DNA of 64,000 nucleotides from assembly GCF_015767245.1 (NCBI RefSeq), contig NZ_JADOTV010000013.1:62001-126000 (forward strand), in the 5' to 3' direction. This document shows, piece by piece, positions 1-9,205 of this stretch (position 1 is its first letter; every line of letters starts with the position of its first letter). The notes beneath the pieces are model-generated. The model was given only the letters and a program-made list of their open reading frames with translations, had not been told where the DNA came from and did not search any database. The position numbers and the translations under genes were made by a program. The DNA comes from Aureivirga sp. CE67. GTDB lineage: Bacteria; Bacteroidota; Bacteroidia; Flavobacteriales; Flavobacteriaceae.

Positions 1-1
1 G

Positions 2-178
2 GCAGAACCAGATATGGATGATGCTTCTATCAAAAATATGAATAAGTTAAAAGAAGATGCTCTAAGTTATATTTCAAATGAAGCTATTTATGCAGAACTT
101 CATGAAATTGCTAGAAAACTTCTAGATTATAGAGAAGAAAACGTAAACGTAGAAACTCCTTTAGCAGAACAAAACTAA
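2..178 (+). CDS. C-terminal end of an unidentified protein (partial)
   Basis: The frame starting at base 2 is open from the window edge to a TAA at 176-178 and gives the last 58 residues of a protein, ending PLAEQN. The segment is acidic and helix-rich, with a stretch like YAELHEIARKLLDYREE that could be a coiled or helical C-terminus. A strong hairpin terminator follows 8 bases after the stop, which supports a real gene end. I do not recognise the family, and the N-terminal part lies outside the window. Confidence 0.75.
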   Translation, partial: AEPDMDDASIKNMNKLKEDALSYISNEAIYAELHEIARKLLDYREENVNVETPLAEQN

Positions 179-185
179 AAACAAA

Positions 186-215
186 AGCCTGATTCCAAAA
201 GAATCAGGCTTTTTT
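186..215. terminator. Bidirectional intrinsic terminator
   Basis: A 10-bp perfect stem, AGCCTGATTC / GAATCAGGCT with loop CAAAA, is flanked by A-run and T-run. It sits between the partial rightward gene and the leftward rocD, so it can serve both. Confidence 0.9.
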
Positions 216-236
216 ATCTAAATAATTTATAGATTT

Positions 237-1481
237 TTATTTTTTCACAAACTCAGAAAAAGTTTTCTTGATAATTGCGATACAATCCATTAATTGCTCT
301 TCATTCATTACTAATGGTGGAGCAAAACGGATAATGTTTCCGTGAGTTGGCTTAGCTAATAATCCATTCTCTTTTAATTGCATACAAAGATCCCAAGCAG
401 TAGAACTATCTTCTGTATCGTTAACAGCAACTGCATTTAATAATCCTTTTCCTCTTACTAATGTGATAAAGTCATTTCCTTCTGCAAAATCGCTTAATTC
501 TTTTCTGAAGATTTGTCCTAATCTTTCAGCGTTTTCAGCTAATTTTTCATTTTTCACAACTTCTAATGCAGCAATTGCAACTCTAGCAGCAACAGGATTA
601 CCTCCGAAAGTAGATCCGTGTTGTCCTGGCTTGATTACATTCATTACATTGTCATTTGCTAATACAGCAGAAACTGGGTAAGCTCCTCCAGATAACGCTT
701 TTCCTAAAACTAAGATATCAGGGTGAACGTCTTCGTGGTTTACAGCTAATAATTGTCCTGTTCTAGCAACTCCAGTTTGCACCTCATCTGCGATGAATAA
801 TACATTGTGCTTCTCACAAAGAGCTTTTGCTTTTGCTAAATATCCTTCAGAAGGAACATAAACTCCTGCTTCACCTTGAATTGGCTCCACTAAGAATCCT
901 GCAACATTTGGTGTATTTTCTAAAGCAGCCTCTAAAGCGTCTAAGTTATCATACTCCACTTTTACGAATCCTGAAGTATAAGGTCCAAAGTTCTTACGAG
1001 CTACCTCATCATTTGAGAAAGAAATAATTGTAGTAGTTCTTCCGTGGAAGTTGTTTTCACAAACGATAATGTTTGCTTCGTTTTCTTCGATTCCACGTAC
1101 TTCATAAGCCCATTTTCTACAAAGTTTAATTGCAGTTTCTACAGCTTCAGCTCCAGTGTTCATTGGAAGAACTTTATCAAATCCGAAATACTCTGTTACA
1201 TATTTCTCGTACTTTCCTAACATATCGTTGTAGAAAGCTCTAGAAGTTAATGTTAAAGTTTGGATTTGGTCAGCCATTGCTCCCACGATATCTGGGTGGC
1301 AGTGTCCTTGGTTTACTGCAGAATAAGCAGATAAGAAATCATAATATTTTTTTCCTTCTACATCCCAAACATAAACTCCTTGTCCTTTTGATAATACTAC
1401 TGGAAGTGGGTGATAATTATGTGCTCCATATTTATCTTCCAATGCGATTGCTTCAGCTGATGAAATTTTTTCTGATACCAT
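237..1481 (-). CDS. rocD: Ornithine--oxo-acid aminotransferase
   Basis: This is a class III PLP-dependent aminotransferase that converts ornithine and 2-oxoglutarate to glutamate semialdehyde and glutamate in arginine/ornithine breakdown. The signatures seen are [17 protein letters not shown] near the N-terminus, [17 protein letters not shown] (cofactor phosphate region), [14 protein letters not shown], and the PLP lysine in [12 protein letters not shown]. The length of about 414 residues is normal. I start at ATG 1481 (MVSEKISS): the frame extends 25 codons further to 1556, but that extension has no family-like sequence and a near-consensus promoter box (CAAATTA on the plus strand, 1554-1560) would place the transcript start inside it. 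The gene is monocistronic here and converges on the terminator at 186-215. Confidence 0.93.
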   Translation of the reverse strand: MVSEKISSAEAIALEDKYGAHNYHPLPVVLSKGQGVYVWDVEGKKYYDFLSAYSAVNQGHCHPDIVGAMADQIQTLTLTSRAFYNDMLGKYEKYVTEYFGFDKVLPMNTGAEAVETAIKLCRKWAYEVRGIEENEANIIVCENNFHGRTTTIISFSNDEVARKNFGPYTSGFVKVEYDNLDALEAALENTPNVAGFLVEPIQGEAGVYVPSEGYLAKAKALCEKHNVLFIADEVQTGVARTGQLLAVNHEDVHPDILVLGKALSGGAYPVSAVLANDNVMNVIKPGQHGSTFGGNPVAARVAIAALEVVKNEKLAENAERLGQIFRKELSDFAEGNDFITLVRGKGLLNAVAVNDTEDSSTAWDLCMQLKENGLLAKPTHGNIIRFAPPLVMNEEQLMDCIAIIKKTFSEFVKK

Positions 1482-1770
1482 CACTAAATTTTTTAAATTA
1501 TAAAAACTACAATTCCTTCTTAAAATAGGAGAGAAATCATCCTTAAGTGGCCGCAAATTACTAAAATATTTTGAGATTTTTCTTTGTAAGCCTTAAAAGA
1601 ATTTAAGTTCCACTTTTTGACAATTTTCACACCCAATTCTATTCCGTTTTTATCATTTTTTCAACTAAAAAGATTAAAATTTTATTAAAACTTATAATTC
1701 AGCTTTTCATTAAAAAAATAAAACAAGAACTTTAATTGTATTAAAAGTTTTTAACTCTAAAGTAAATATC

Positions 1771-2361
1771 ATGAAAAAATTAATCTTTGCTTTCTTGTTT
1801 TTGTTGAGTATTGCAACAATGAATGCGCAGGAAAAAGGAACAAGTCAAATTAATGTAGGTTACGGAATTTTATCTTCAAACTGGATTATTGATTCTTTTT
1901 CAGAAATCATCACCTACCCTGCTTCTTTAGGAACAATTACTTATGACAATGAAAATACTTCGGGTACTATTTTTATAAACTATAAATACGCTGTGCAAGA
2001 TCGCTGGATGATTGGGGCTGCTTTTGCTTATGAAAGTATCAAAAAAGATGTGAATTTTAGCGGTGTAAGAGCTGGAAAACAAAAAAATCAAAGTTACACT
2101 GTAGTTATTGAAACGGATTATAGATATATTTCAAGTTCTCTTTTTCAAATGTATTCAGGAGCTGGAATTGGATATACATTTACAAATCAAGATTTCACTG
2201 CAAATTCTACAGCAAATACAAGCACAAGCGACAACGGTGGTAATGTCAACTTTCAGTTAACAGCTGTTGGTTTAAGACTAGGAAGTGATTTTGCTTTCTT
2301 TGCCGAAGCTGGTTTTGGTTATAAAGGAATTTTAAATGCTGGATTGAGTTATCAGTTTTAA
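1771..2361 (+). CDS. Outer membrane beta-barrel protein
   Basis: The protein is 196 residues with a clear signal peptide (MKKLIFAFLFLLSIATMNAQ, cleavage after NAQ or nearby). The mature part alternates polar and aromatic residues in short strands (for example FINYKYAVQDRWMIGAAFAYES), has glycine-rich turns and ends in an aromatic residue (AGLSYQF), all typical of small OmpW/OmpX-like barrels assembled by BAM. The substrate or role is unknown. It stands alone, with a terminator directly after the stop codon. Confidence 0.8.
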   Translation: MKKLIFAFLFLLSIATMNAQEKGTSQINVGYGILSSNWIIDSFSEIITYPASLGTITYDNENTSGTIFINYKYAVQDRWMIGAAFAYESIKKDVNFSGVRAGKQKNQSYTVVIETDYRYISSSLFQMYSGAGIGYTFTNQDFTANSTANTSTSDNGGNVNFQLTAVGLRLGSDFAFFAEAGFGYKGILNAGLSYQF

Positions 2362-2385
2362 ACCATATAAATATTCAAAAATGTA

Positions 2386-2415
2386 AAATCCAATTAGTTT
2401 TAATTGGATTTTTTT
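2386..2415 (+). terminator. Intrinsic terminator of the beta-barrel gene
   Basis: The 11-bp stem AAATCCAATTA / TAATTGGATTT has a 4-base loop followed by a T-run. It overlaps the last codons of the leftward gene ending at 2400, so the two convergent genes share it. Confidence 0.85.
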
Positions 2416-3068
2416 ATGATAGAATCTTTCTTAAATACTAATGTATCTAAAGTGAACTTATTATTTTCAAAATTTAATTGAAACTCTCCATATTCTTTTA
2501 TTCTTAAATAACTATTAGAAACATCTTTTTCAAAAATATCAGTATCTAAGGTAGATTCTGTAATCAATTTAAATTTCCCAAAATCTAACTTTATCCCTTT
2601 ATCATTTTGATGCCAACCTCCATCTCCTCCTGAGATTCCTAAAGTTCTTATTTGAAATAAATCTTCTTTTTTATCCAAAACAACTAAATACATTATTGAA
2701 CAACAAGTATCATCTTCTTGTAATAAAGTAAAAAAGAAATTTTCTTTATTTTCTTCCCATTGCATACAACTATATTTTGTCCATTCATCAATTGTCAGCT
2801 TTAAATCTTTTTCATTATCTATAGGGACATTCATTAAATATTGATTTACTATAGAATTTGGCAAATTCTTATCAGAACTTTTTAAAAACTCCATATTAAA
2901 AGAAGATATTCCCTCGTTCGCACAATTTTTAATTACTTTAATAAGTTCATAAGTTTCTTTTTCTAAACTTGCTTTTTCTAATTTATTCTCTTTTTTATTT
3001 TCTTGTTGATTTGAAGTTACATCACAACTACAAATCGTGAAAAGAATTAATACAAAAATAAATTTCAT
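2400..3068 (-). CDS. Hypothetical lipoprotein, 222 residues
   Basis: The protein begins with a lipoprotein signal (MKFIFVLILFTICSCDV; the lipobox cysteine is in SCSCD or CSCDV) followed by a lysine/glutamate-rich linker, so it is probably anchored in the periplasm or outer membrane. The mature part is a mixed alpha/beta domain with an unusual CCSIMYLVVLDKKEDLF stretch holding two adjacent cysteines. I do not recognise the family. It lies next to a MITE-like element (3092-3208) just upstream of its start, so its promoter may be in or near that element. Confidence 0.75.
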   Translation of the reverse strand: MKFIFVLILFTICSCDVTSNQQENKKENKLEKASLEKETYELIKVIKNCANEGISSFNMEFLKSSDKNLPNSIVNQYLMNVPIDNEKDLKLTIDEWTKYSCMQWEENKENFFFTLLQEDDTCCSIMYLVVLDKKEDLFQIRTLGISGGDGGWHQNDKGIKLDFGKFKLITESTLDTDIFEKDVSNSYLRIKEYGEFQLNFENNKFTLDTLVFKKDSIIKKSN

Positions 3069-3091
3069 AAATATTTTTTTTTAGATTAAAC

Positions 3092-3208
3092 ATTATCACG
3101 TTTGATTTTGTATAAAGATATACGAGTTATCATTCTTCCTTCTTGAAAGGAGCTAGGAATATGTTTTAGATGAAATAAAATTCCCTTATAAGATTTAAAC
3201 GTGATAAT
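3092..3208. repeat. MITE-like element, copy 1 (117 bp)
   Basis: The segment is bounded by perfect 12-bp terminal inverted repeats, ATTATCACGTTT (3092-3103) and AAACGTGATAAT (3197-3208). The interior contains an imperfect palindrome around CTTCTTGAAAGGAG and a CTAGG...TGTTTTA stretch. It aligns end to end, in opposite orientation, with the 118-bp copy at 33823-33940; the fragment at 22687-22758 shares the core. It encodes no protein. Its size and inverted ends fit a non-autonomous mobile element or REP-type repeat. Confidence 0.75.
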
Positions 3209-3236
3209 ATACATTAAATCCCTAAATAAAAAACCT

Positions 3237-4019
3237 TTATCTTTCGATCTTATAAATTAATTCCCTAGTGGAAATATGCTCTAATATACAACCTCTAAAT
3301 TTTTCTAACGACACATTTTCTTTCTTAATTTCTCTAATCCACTTTTCGATCTCATTTTTTTCATCTTCAAATTCATTTTTATTTTTGTAATAATATTCTA
3401 AAGCTCGAATTCTAGAAAGTGGGTTTTTAGAAAATAAAAGTAAAATAACAATATCCTTATTAAATCTTCTTTCAATAGAAGAAAATAAGCGCCAATTACT
3501 AAGAGTTTCTGAACCAACCCCATATCTCCCATAAATCATTCCAGATTCAGGAGACATATACAACTTAATTAATTTGTCTACATTAGTAATTTCCCCAAAA
3601 TATTTTCCGATTGGCTTTCTTAATTCCTCTATATTATATTCCTTTCTTTCAAAGCTATCACCATATTTGGTATTGAAATGTGACTTAAGAAAATTTATCG
3701 TTTTTTTATTTGTTAAATTATTATCAACATTAAGAACATAACTAATTGGAACATTATTATGATAAAAGAAAAAACAATTAAATTTGATTTTTTCCCCTTT
3801 TATTACTTTTGAATATAATGAATATCCAAATCCTAATCTATCTTTTTTTTCAGTCTCTCCATTTTTAGAAAATACATCATCTAAACCTTTTGGATTTTCT
3901 AAATTTTCAACTATTCTTTTTGCGAGCCTAAAATCTTTATTTAAAAAATTGCTATGAACTTTTATCCCTAAAAGACAAAAAATTATTAATAAGTATATTT
4001 TTTTTAATTTTTTTCTAAC
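3237..4019 (-). pseudogene. Exported-protein frame without a start codon
   Basis: One reading frame is open for about 260 codons from 4022 down to a stop at 3237. Its first residues look like a signal peptide (RKKLKKIYLLIIFCLLGIKVHS). No ATG, GTG or TTG occurs in frame before codon ~153, where TTG-TAT-ATG (3557-3563) could start only a 108-residue C-terminal piece. The position where a start would be expected carries GTT (4017-4019) just after an in-frame TAA. The rest reads like a normal protein, so the likeliest reading is recent loss of the start codon, a sequencing error, or a rare ATA/ATT start. The family is not recognised. Confidence 0.55.
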
Positions 4020-4253
4020 GTATTATCTTGTTTAACAGATGTTTATTAACCACATGTTTCAAACTATAAATCCTTATTTTTTTTAGCTATTTTCTGATTT
4101 TTGTAGAATTATTTCTAATATTAAAAGTAAAATATAGAACTTCATCCTATTCATAATATTAAAAAATAAAAAGCTATATGACTTAAGGTCGTCAAATATA
4201 GAAATATTTTAAAGAAAAATTATTTGATAAAACAATGGAATAATTAAGTTTAA

Positions 4254-4293
4254 AACAAAAAATCACGAACAAAGAATAAACTCTATTCGTGAT
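4254..4293 (-). terminator. Intrinsic terminator of the AraC-hydrolase unit
   Basis: The 8-bp stem ATCACGAA (4262-4269) / TTCGTGAT (4286-4293) is followed on the minus strand by TTTTTTG. It lies 41 bases past the stop of the hydrolase gene. The remaining bases up to 4023 are AT-rich and hold no feature I can support. Confidence 0.75.
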
Positions 4294-4333
4294 AAATTAT
4301 CTCTCTTATTTGGGAAATCGAGAAAGGGGGAAA

Positions 4334-5362
4334 TTATAATTTTGCGTCAAACCATTCTGTAGCATTTTTCACAGCTACATTCACTTGTTCGTCCTGATCA
4401 TAAAAATTAAACTGATCAAACGGAGATTCTAAATCAGTATCTAACCAAACTAATTTTTTATCAGCTGTTTTTATGTTTTCAAAATAATTTTTAGTGTATT
4501 GCGGTAAAACACAACCATCCGAATGAATCATCATGATTGGCGTTTCCATATTTTTCGCTGTTGGCATCGGATCAGTTGTCAACCAATCTTCCCAAGACAT
4601 TACTGCAAATTTATCCGAACTCCAATTAGGAACAGCTCCTCTTTCTTTATTTAAATAATAATCATAAGGACCATACATTGCAGCACTAGGATCTTCCGTA
4701 GAAATTGTTGGAATGTAATCTACAACCCCATTTTTTGCATAATTTTCTTTTGCTTTTTGCGCTGCTTGAATTTTCTCATTCACTCCTTCTTCTCCTCCAT
4801 AAAATAATTTTACAGCTTCCGCATCATGCAACCAAGAAGCAGTTGTCACCACAGCTTTAATTTGATTATCTTCCGCAGCTGCCATCAAAGTGTACATTGC
4901 TCCAGCACAAACTCCAAAAGCTCCTACTCTGTTCTCATCAACCTCAGGTTGATTAGCTAAGAAAATTGTCGCATTTTCAACATCTACTTTTTTGATCGCT
5001 GGACTTTCATAAAATCTTGGTTCTCCTTCACTTTCTCCAAAATTTCTAAAATCATAAGCCAATGTTATATAACCATTTTCAGCCAATCTCTTCGCATAAA
5101 GCCCTGCCATTTGTTCTTTTACAGTGGTCCAACTTCCTGCAACAACAATTGCTGGATATTTTTTAGAACTATCAAAATCTTTAGGAAAATATAAATTTCC
5201 AATCAACTTTGCTCCTTCGCTAATAAAACTTACTTTTTTCATCTCTATATTATTTTTATCACTATCTATTTGAATTTCTTTATTTTTTCTTGCCTCGCCA
5301 GTATTACATGCTATTAAAATTACGGCAAGTAATAAACTAGCGATATATTTCACTTTTTTCAT
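4334..5362 (-). CDS. Lipoprotein alpha/beta hydrolase (dienelactone hydrolase-like)
   Basis: The 342-residue protein has a lipobox (LIAC, Cys19) and an alpha/beta-hydrolase body. The nucleophile elbow reads GVCAG (residues 150-154), so the nucleophile position is cysteine (C152), as in dienelactone hydrolases, rather than serine. The segment YDFRNFGESEG after the fourth strand and the acid-region IMMIHSDGCVLPQY fit the fold; the catalytic histidine is not obvious. It is the last gene of a leftward set that begins with an AraC regulator and includes two SnoaL-like proteins. The substrate is unknown; anchoring suggests action in the periplasm or on the cell surface. Confidence 0.8.
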   Translation of the reverse strand: MKKVKYIASLLLAVILIACNTGEARKNKEIQIDSDKNNIEMKKVSFISEGAKLIGNLYFPKDFDSSKKYPAIVVAGSWTTVKEQMAGLYAKRLAENGYITLAYDFRNFGESEGEPRFYESPAIKKVDVENATIFLANQPEVDENRVGAFGVCAGAMYTLMAAAEDNQIKAVVTTASWLHDAEAVKLFYGGEEGVNEKIQAAQKAKENYAKNGVVDYIPTISTEDPSAAMYGPYDYYLNKERGAVPNWSSDKFAVMSWEDWLTTDPMPTAKNMETPIMMIHSDGCVLPQYTKNYFENIKTADKKLVWLDTDLESPFDQFNFYDQDEQVNVAVKNATEWFDAKL

Positions 5363-5455
5363 TGTATTAATTCTCTAGGGTTATTTTTTTATTGGAAATT
5401 ATTTTGGTTTAAATATATTTTACAGAACTCAAATGATGACTAAGGATAGCCGAAA

Positions 5456-5986
5456 TCATTTTATTTGATCTAATAATCCGAAGCCTTTTGCTGCAACTAT
5501 TGGATTAAAAATTTCTACATGCTTTAAGATTTTTCCATCTTTATCAAAATGAAACAATGAGTAATAATCGTTCTTATACCAACCTGCATCATTTTTCAAA
5601 GCGATTCTTCCTTCATATTTTACAAAAACACGACTTGGATCTTCCATTACATAAATCTCTTCAATCGGAAATTCCATATTCCCAAAATTCTGAAAAGGTC
5701 CTTCCCAATAAGTTCTTATTCCTTCATGACCTTCTGTTCCTGTTGGGAAAATTCCAGAATTATAAGGATTTTCCTGAACGCCATTTTCTGCAAACAAATT
5801 CACTACTCTATCCAAATTCTTCTCTTCTAAAGCTTTAAAAAAATCTTTTGCATTTTCTTTATTTCGATCTGCTAATTCAGTTTTCATTTTAATTTCTTTT
5901 TTAAGATTATCTAATTCTTGCTTCGAACTATCTTCACATGCAAACAAAAACAAACTTGCAATTGCTATAATTCCTATTTTTTTCAT
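5456..5986 (-). CDS. SnoaL-like (NTF2-fold) lipoprotein
   Basis: The protein has 176 residues with a lipoprotein signal (LFAC, Cys17) followed by a lysine-rich linker. From about residue 42 it reads as an NTF2-like/SnoaL-like domain: KENAKDFFKALEEKNLDRVV is the characteristic first helix, then LFAENGVQENPYNSG, GIRTYWEGPF and a C-terminal strand set (FVKYEGRIALKNDAGWYKNDYYSLFHFDKDGKI). Such domains bind small hydrophobic ligands or act as cyclases/isomerases; the ligand is unknown. It lies 6 bases after the next gene upstream, so the two are co-transcribed. Confidence 0.8.
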   Translation of the reverse strand: MKKIGIIAIASLFLFACEDSSKQELDNLKKEIKMKTELADRNKENAKDFFKALEEKNLDRVVNLFAENGVQENPYNSGIFPTGTEGHEGIRTYWEGPFQNFGNMEFPIEEIYVMEDPSRVFVKYEGRIALKNDAGWYKNDYYSLFHFDKDGKILKHVEIFNPIVAAKGFGLLDQIK

Positions 5987-5992
5987 CTAAAA

Positions 5993-6514
5993 TTATTTCT
6001 GATTTTTAACGATTTCAATTGCTTTTTGAGGAAGCGAAGTATTTCCTTCTTGAAACTTAAAATTGAATTTCATTGAAGAAACTTGCCATTGATTCTGATC
6101 ATTTTTCTTTAATTCAAAATCATAAGAACCAATTACCACCCAAATATTTCCCTTTTCATCTTCCAAGTAATGACTCGCTGTTCCGTAACAAAAAACTTTG
6201 GCAGAATTTTTATTCGTTTTTTCTAAAACATTTCCTATTTGATGATGTGTAAATTGAAATCCTGGTAAAAGTGTTTTCCAAGCAGCAACAATTTCTGAAG
6301 GTTTTAAAATTGTAGCTGGGTTTCCATTCATGGAAGAATAATCCAGATTTACTTCTTTGTAAAAAAGAGATTCTACTTCTTCCCAATTTTTCTGATCTGT
6401 AGCAACAAATAATTTTATCACCACATCTTTTGGACTGTCTTGTGCATTCATAATCACAGAATTTAAACTTAGTAACAGAATAATTAAATATTTAATTTTC
6501 ATACGCTTAAACAA
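5993..6514 (-). CDS. SnoaL-like/DUF4440-type exported protein
   Basis: The protein has 173 residues with a signal peptide (IKYLIILLLSLNSVIMNAQ). The mature part is a second NTF2-fold domain: SPKDVVIKLFVATDQKNWEEVE opens it, followed by strands HYLEDEKGNIWVVIGSYDFELKK and WQVSSMKFNFKFQEGN. It is paired with the SnoaL-like lipoprotein 6 bases downstream and lies 76 bases after the AraC regulator. A heteromer or sequential action of the two NTF2-fold proteins is possible but is inference. Confidence 0.78.
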   Translation of the reverse strand: MFKRMKIKYLIILLLSLNSVIMNAQDSPKDVVIKLFVATDQKNWEEVESLFYKEVNLDYSSMNGNPATILKPSEIVAAWKTLLPGFQFTHHQIGNVLEKTNKNSAKVFCYGTASHYLEDEKGNIWVVIGSYDFELKKNDQNQWQVSSMKFNFKFQEGNTSLPQKAIEIVKNQK

Positions 6515-6590
6515 TTCGTTTATTTAAGTTACAAAGTTCTGAATGAAAATGCGAGAAGAATTTAGGATTTCAAATCAAGAAGTATGAATT

Positions 6591-7511
6591 TCAAAGATTC
6601 TTAGATTTTCTGTATTGAAGAGGTGTTTTTTGGGTATTTTTTTTGAAGAAAGCACTAAAATTATTCGGACTTTCGAAGTACAAAGCATAAGCTATTTCTT
6701 TCACCGACCAATCTGTCTGAATCAAATAAGATTTTGAAAGCGTAAGAAGATGATTGTGTAAATATTTCAAAGCAGTTTTTCCTGTCAGATTTTTTACTGT
6801 AGCATTCAAATGATTTGGGTGTACGCTCAATTTTTCGGCATAATAACTTGTAGAATGTAGATTAGCAAAAGTCTCCAATTTAGTATTTGGATAAAAACTC
6901 GTCTGAATCAAAGTTCGATATCTTGAAAGTAATTTTAAATCCGCAGATTTCATAGCATTTTCAGCTTCTTCAGAAGAGACTTGTTGTTCAAAATATCTTT
7001 TAATTAAAGAAAGTAACAAATAAATTTGCGCTTCAATAATCTGAAACTTATCCGAAGATTCACCATGATATTCTTCCCAAATATTCTTGAAAATATCTAA
7101 AATCAGCGGAAGATTTTCTTCAGGAATTTCAAAAGGTATAGATTTTTCAATTCTTAAAAAAGGAAACAATTTTAAAATTTGAGACAAAACATTCGATTGT
7201 GCGATAAAATCTTGACTAAACAGTAAATAATATCCTTTCCAATTTGGAATAATATCCCAAGAAATCAACTGAAAAGGTGTATTAAAAAAAATTGTAGAAC
7301 CTTTTGGAAAGTCAGAGAATTGCCCTGAAATTGCTTTCCCTCCTCCTTCATATTTTATGGCAATAGAGTAAAACTCATGATTGAAAGCGGGCATTTTTGG
7401 AACTACAGTTTCCATATTTTCTTCAAAACTGCGAATATCGAAATGTGGATGTTTCGGAGCTTCTATGTGAATTCCTTTACAATATTCTGTTATTGTTTTG
7501 AAGTGTTTCAT
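6591..7511 (-). CDS. AraC-family transcriptional regulator
   Basis: The protein has 306 residues: an N-terminal cupin-like sensing region and a C-terminal AraC double helix-turn-helix. The signature is SVKEIAYALYFESPNNFSAFFKKNTQKTPLQYRKS near the end, preceded by KLSVHPNHLNATVKNLTGKTALKYLHNHLL, the first helix-turn-helix. It heads the leftward set regulator - SnoaL - SnoaL - hydrolase, so it most likely controls these genes in response to a small molecule. The ligand cannot be told from the sequence. Confidence 0.88.
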   Translation of the reverse strand: MKHFKTITEYCKGIHIEAPKHPHFDIRSFEENMETVVPKMPAFNHEFYSIAIKYEGGGKAISGQFSDFPKGSTIFFNTPFQLISWDIIPNWKGYYLLFSQDFIAQSNVLSQILKLFPFLRIEKSIPFEIPEENLPLILDIFKNIWEEYHGESSDKFQIIEAQIYLLLSLIKRYFEQQVSSEEAENAMKSADLKLLSRYRTLIQTSFYPNTKLETFANLHSTSYYAEKLSVHPNHLNATVKNLTGKTALKYLHNHLLTLSKSYLIQTDWSVKEIAYALYFESPNNFSAFFKKNTQKTPLQYRKSKNL

Positions 7512-7672
7512 ATTTATTTATTAGAAATAATATATTTGGGTCGGAAACTTTAATTTAAAATTGCTTTGGTTAAATTCACTTTTAAACACTTTAAATTTCT
7601 CATCTCCAACATAGAATCAATTTAAGTTAAAAATACATTTTTCAAAATAGTCTTTATTCTTCTTAAATTAAT

Positions 7673-7680
7673 TAATTTTG
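7673..7680 (+). promoter_or_regulatory. -7 box for the wzx operon
   Basis: TAATTTTG matches the Bacteroidetes -7 consensus TAnnTTTG, 74 bases before the first start codon of the polysaccharide operon. No clear TTTG -33 element is seen at the usual distance. Confidence 0.45.
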
Positions 7681-7753
7681 CTTGATTTTTTTTTCAAAAT
7701 TCAAATACGAACGAAGAAAATTATTCGTTTGATAAATTAAAATTACCCCCTAA

Positions 7754-9205
7754 ATGAACGACTTAAAGAAGAAAGCATTAAATGGTGTTAGCTGGAGCTT
7801 TCTAGATAACATTGCAAATTCTGGTATTACCTTTTTGGTAGGTTTAGTATTAGCTAATATTCTAAGCCCTGCTGAATTTGGTATGGTGGGGATAATTACC
7901 ATATTCATAGCCATTTCAAATTCTATAATGGATAGTGGTTTTTCAAATGCTTTAATTCGAAAAAAAGATGCTACAAATACAGATTATAATACTATTTTTA
8001 TTTTTAATCTGATTTTAGGTACAATATTAAGTTTACTTTTATTCATTTCCGCTCCAACAATTGGATATTTTTTTCATCAAAAAGAAGCTTTAACTCCACT
8101 AGTACAAGGAATGAGTATCATTCTAATAATTAATTCTCTTGGAATTGTTCAGAGAACATTATTAGTTAAAAAAGTAGATTTTAAAACACAGACCAAAATT
8201 TCTTTAATTGCTTCATGTATCAGTGGAATTATAGGAATTATTATGGCTTTAAAAGGTTATGGTGTTTGGAGTTTAATTGCTCAACAAATTTCTAGACAAT
8301 CACTTACAACCATTTTCCTTTGGATTTTCAATAAATGGCGACCAGCTTTTGAATTTTCAATAGAAAGTTTTAAAGAACTTTTTGGTTTCGGATCTAAATT
8401 ATTGATTTCTGGACTAATTGATACAATTTATAAAAATGCTTATGCTGTTGTCATAGGAAAATATTACACAGATGCTCAATTAGGACAATACGATCAAGCT
8501 CAAAAGTTCAATACTATTTTTTCAAGTAACCTAACGAACATTATTCAAAGAGTTAGTTACCCTGTTTTGTGTAAAATACAAGATGAGGAAACTCGGTTAA
8601 AAACAACTTACCAGAAAGTAATCAAATATACTATGATAATTACTTTCGCATGTATGCTTGGACTTGCTGCTGTAGCAAAACCTTTACTTCTTTTTTTAGT
8701 CGGAGAAAAATGGTTAGAAGCTACAGAATATTTACAAATCATCTGTTTTGTTGGAATGATGTATCCACTTCATTCGATCAATCTTAATATTTTACAAGTA
8801 AAAGGAAGAACCGATCTTTTTCTTAGACTTGAAATCATAAAAAAAATTATCGCAATAGGACCAATAATTATTGGAATATTCTTTGGAATAAAATTCATGC
8901 TTATAGGAGGTGTCTTAACTTCTTTTATTGCATATTTCCTAAACACTTATTATTCTTCAGACTTAATAAACTATGGTATTGGGGAACAAATTAAAGATAT
9001 AATTCCTAGCTTTGTAGTTTCGCTAATTGTGGCATTTTTTATGTGGAGTATCACAATGTTAAACTATCCAAATTGGGCAACTTTAATCATTCAAATTATT
9101 ACTGGTGGAACTTTAGCAATTCTAATTTATGAATTATTAAAACTTCCAGAATATCTTGAAATGAAAAATATTGCTCTTTCAATAATTAAAAGAAAAAAAA
9201 TATGA
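7754..9205 (+). CDS. Polysaccharide flippase, Wzx/WzxC-like
   Basis: The protein has 483 residues with 12-14 predicted transmembrane segments and the N-terminal pattern KKKALNGVSWSFLDNIANSG, typical of the WzxC/TuaB branch of the MOP exporter superfamily. It should move lipid-linked glycan repeat units across the inner membrane. It is the first gene of a four-gene operon; its stop overlaps the start of the aminotransferase by 4 bases (ATGA). No Wzy polymerase was recognised in the window. Confidence 0.9.
   Translation: MNDLKKKALNGVSWSFLDNIANSGITFLVGLVLANILSPAEFGMVGIITIFIAISNSIMDSGFSNALIRKKDATNTDYNTIFIFNLILGTILSLLLFISAPTIGYFFHQKEALTPLVQGMSIILIINSLGIVQRTLLVKKVDFKTQTKISLIASCISGIIGIIMALKGYGVWSLIAQQISRQSLTTIFLWIFNKWRPAFEFSIESFKELFGFGSKLLISGLIDTIYKNAYAVVIGKYYTDAQLGQYDQAQKFNTIFSSNLTNIIQRVSYPVLCKIQDEETRLKTTYQKVIKYTMIITFACMLGLAAVAKPLLLFLVGEKWLEATEYLQIICFVGMMYPLHSINLNILQVKGRTDLFLRLEIIKKIIAIGPIIIGIFFGIKFMLIGGVLTSFIAYFLNTYYSSDLINYGIGEQIKDIIPSFVVSLIVAFFMWSITMLNYPNWATLIIQIITGGTLAILIYELLKLPEYLEMKNIALSIIKRKKI

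Noticed and set aside
1482-1556. 25-codon N-terminal extension of rocD
   Set aside because: Lacks family similarity and lies upstream of the predicted start of transcription.
3564-4022. Frameshift in the A-rich start of the 3237-4019 frame as an explanation for the missing start
   Set aside because: Neither of the other two frames just upstream offers a start codon that would join in, so a single indel does not restore a normal start.
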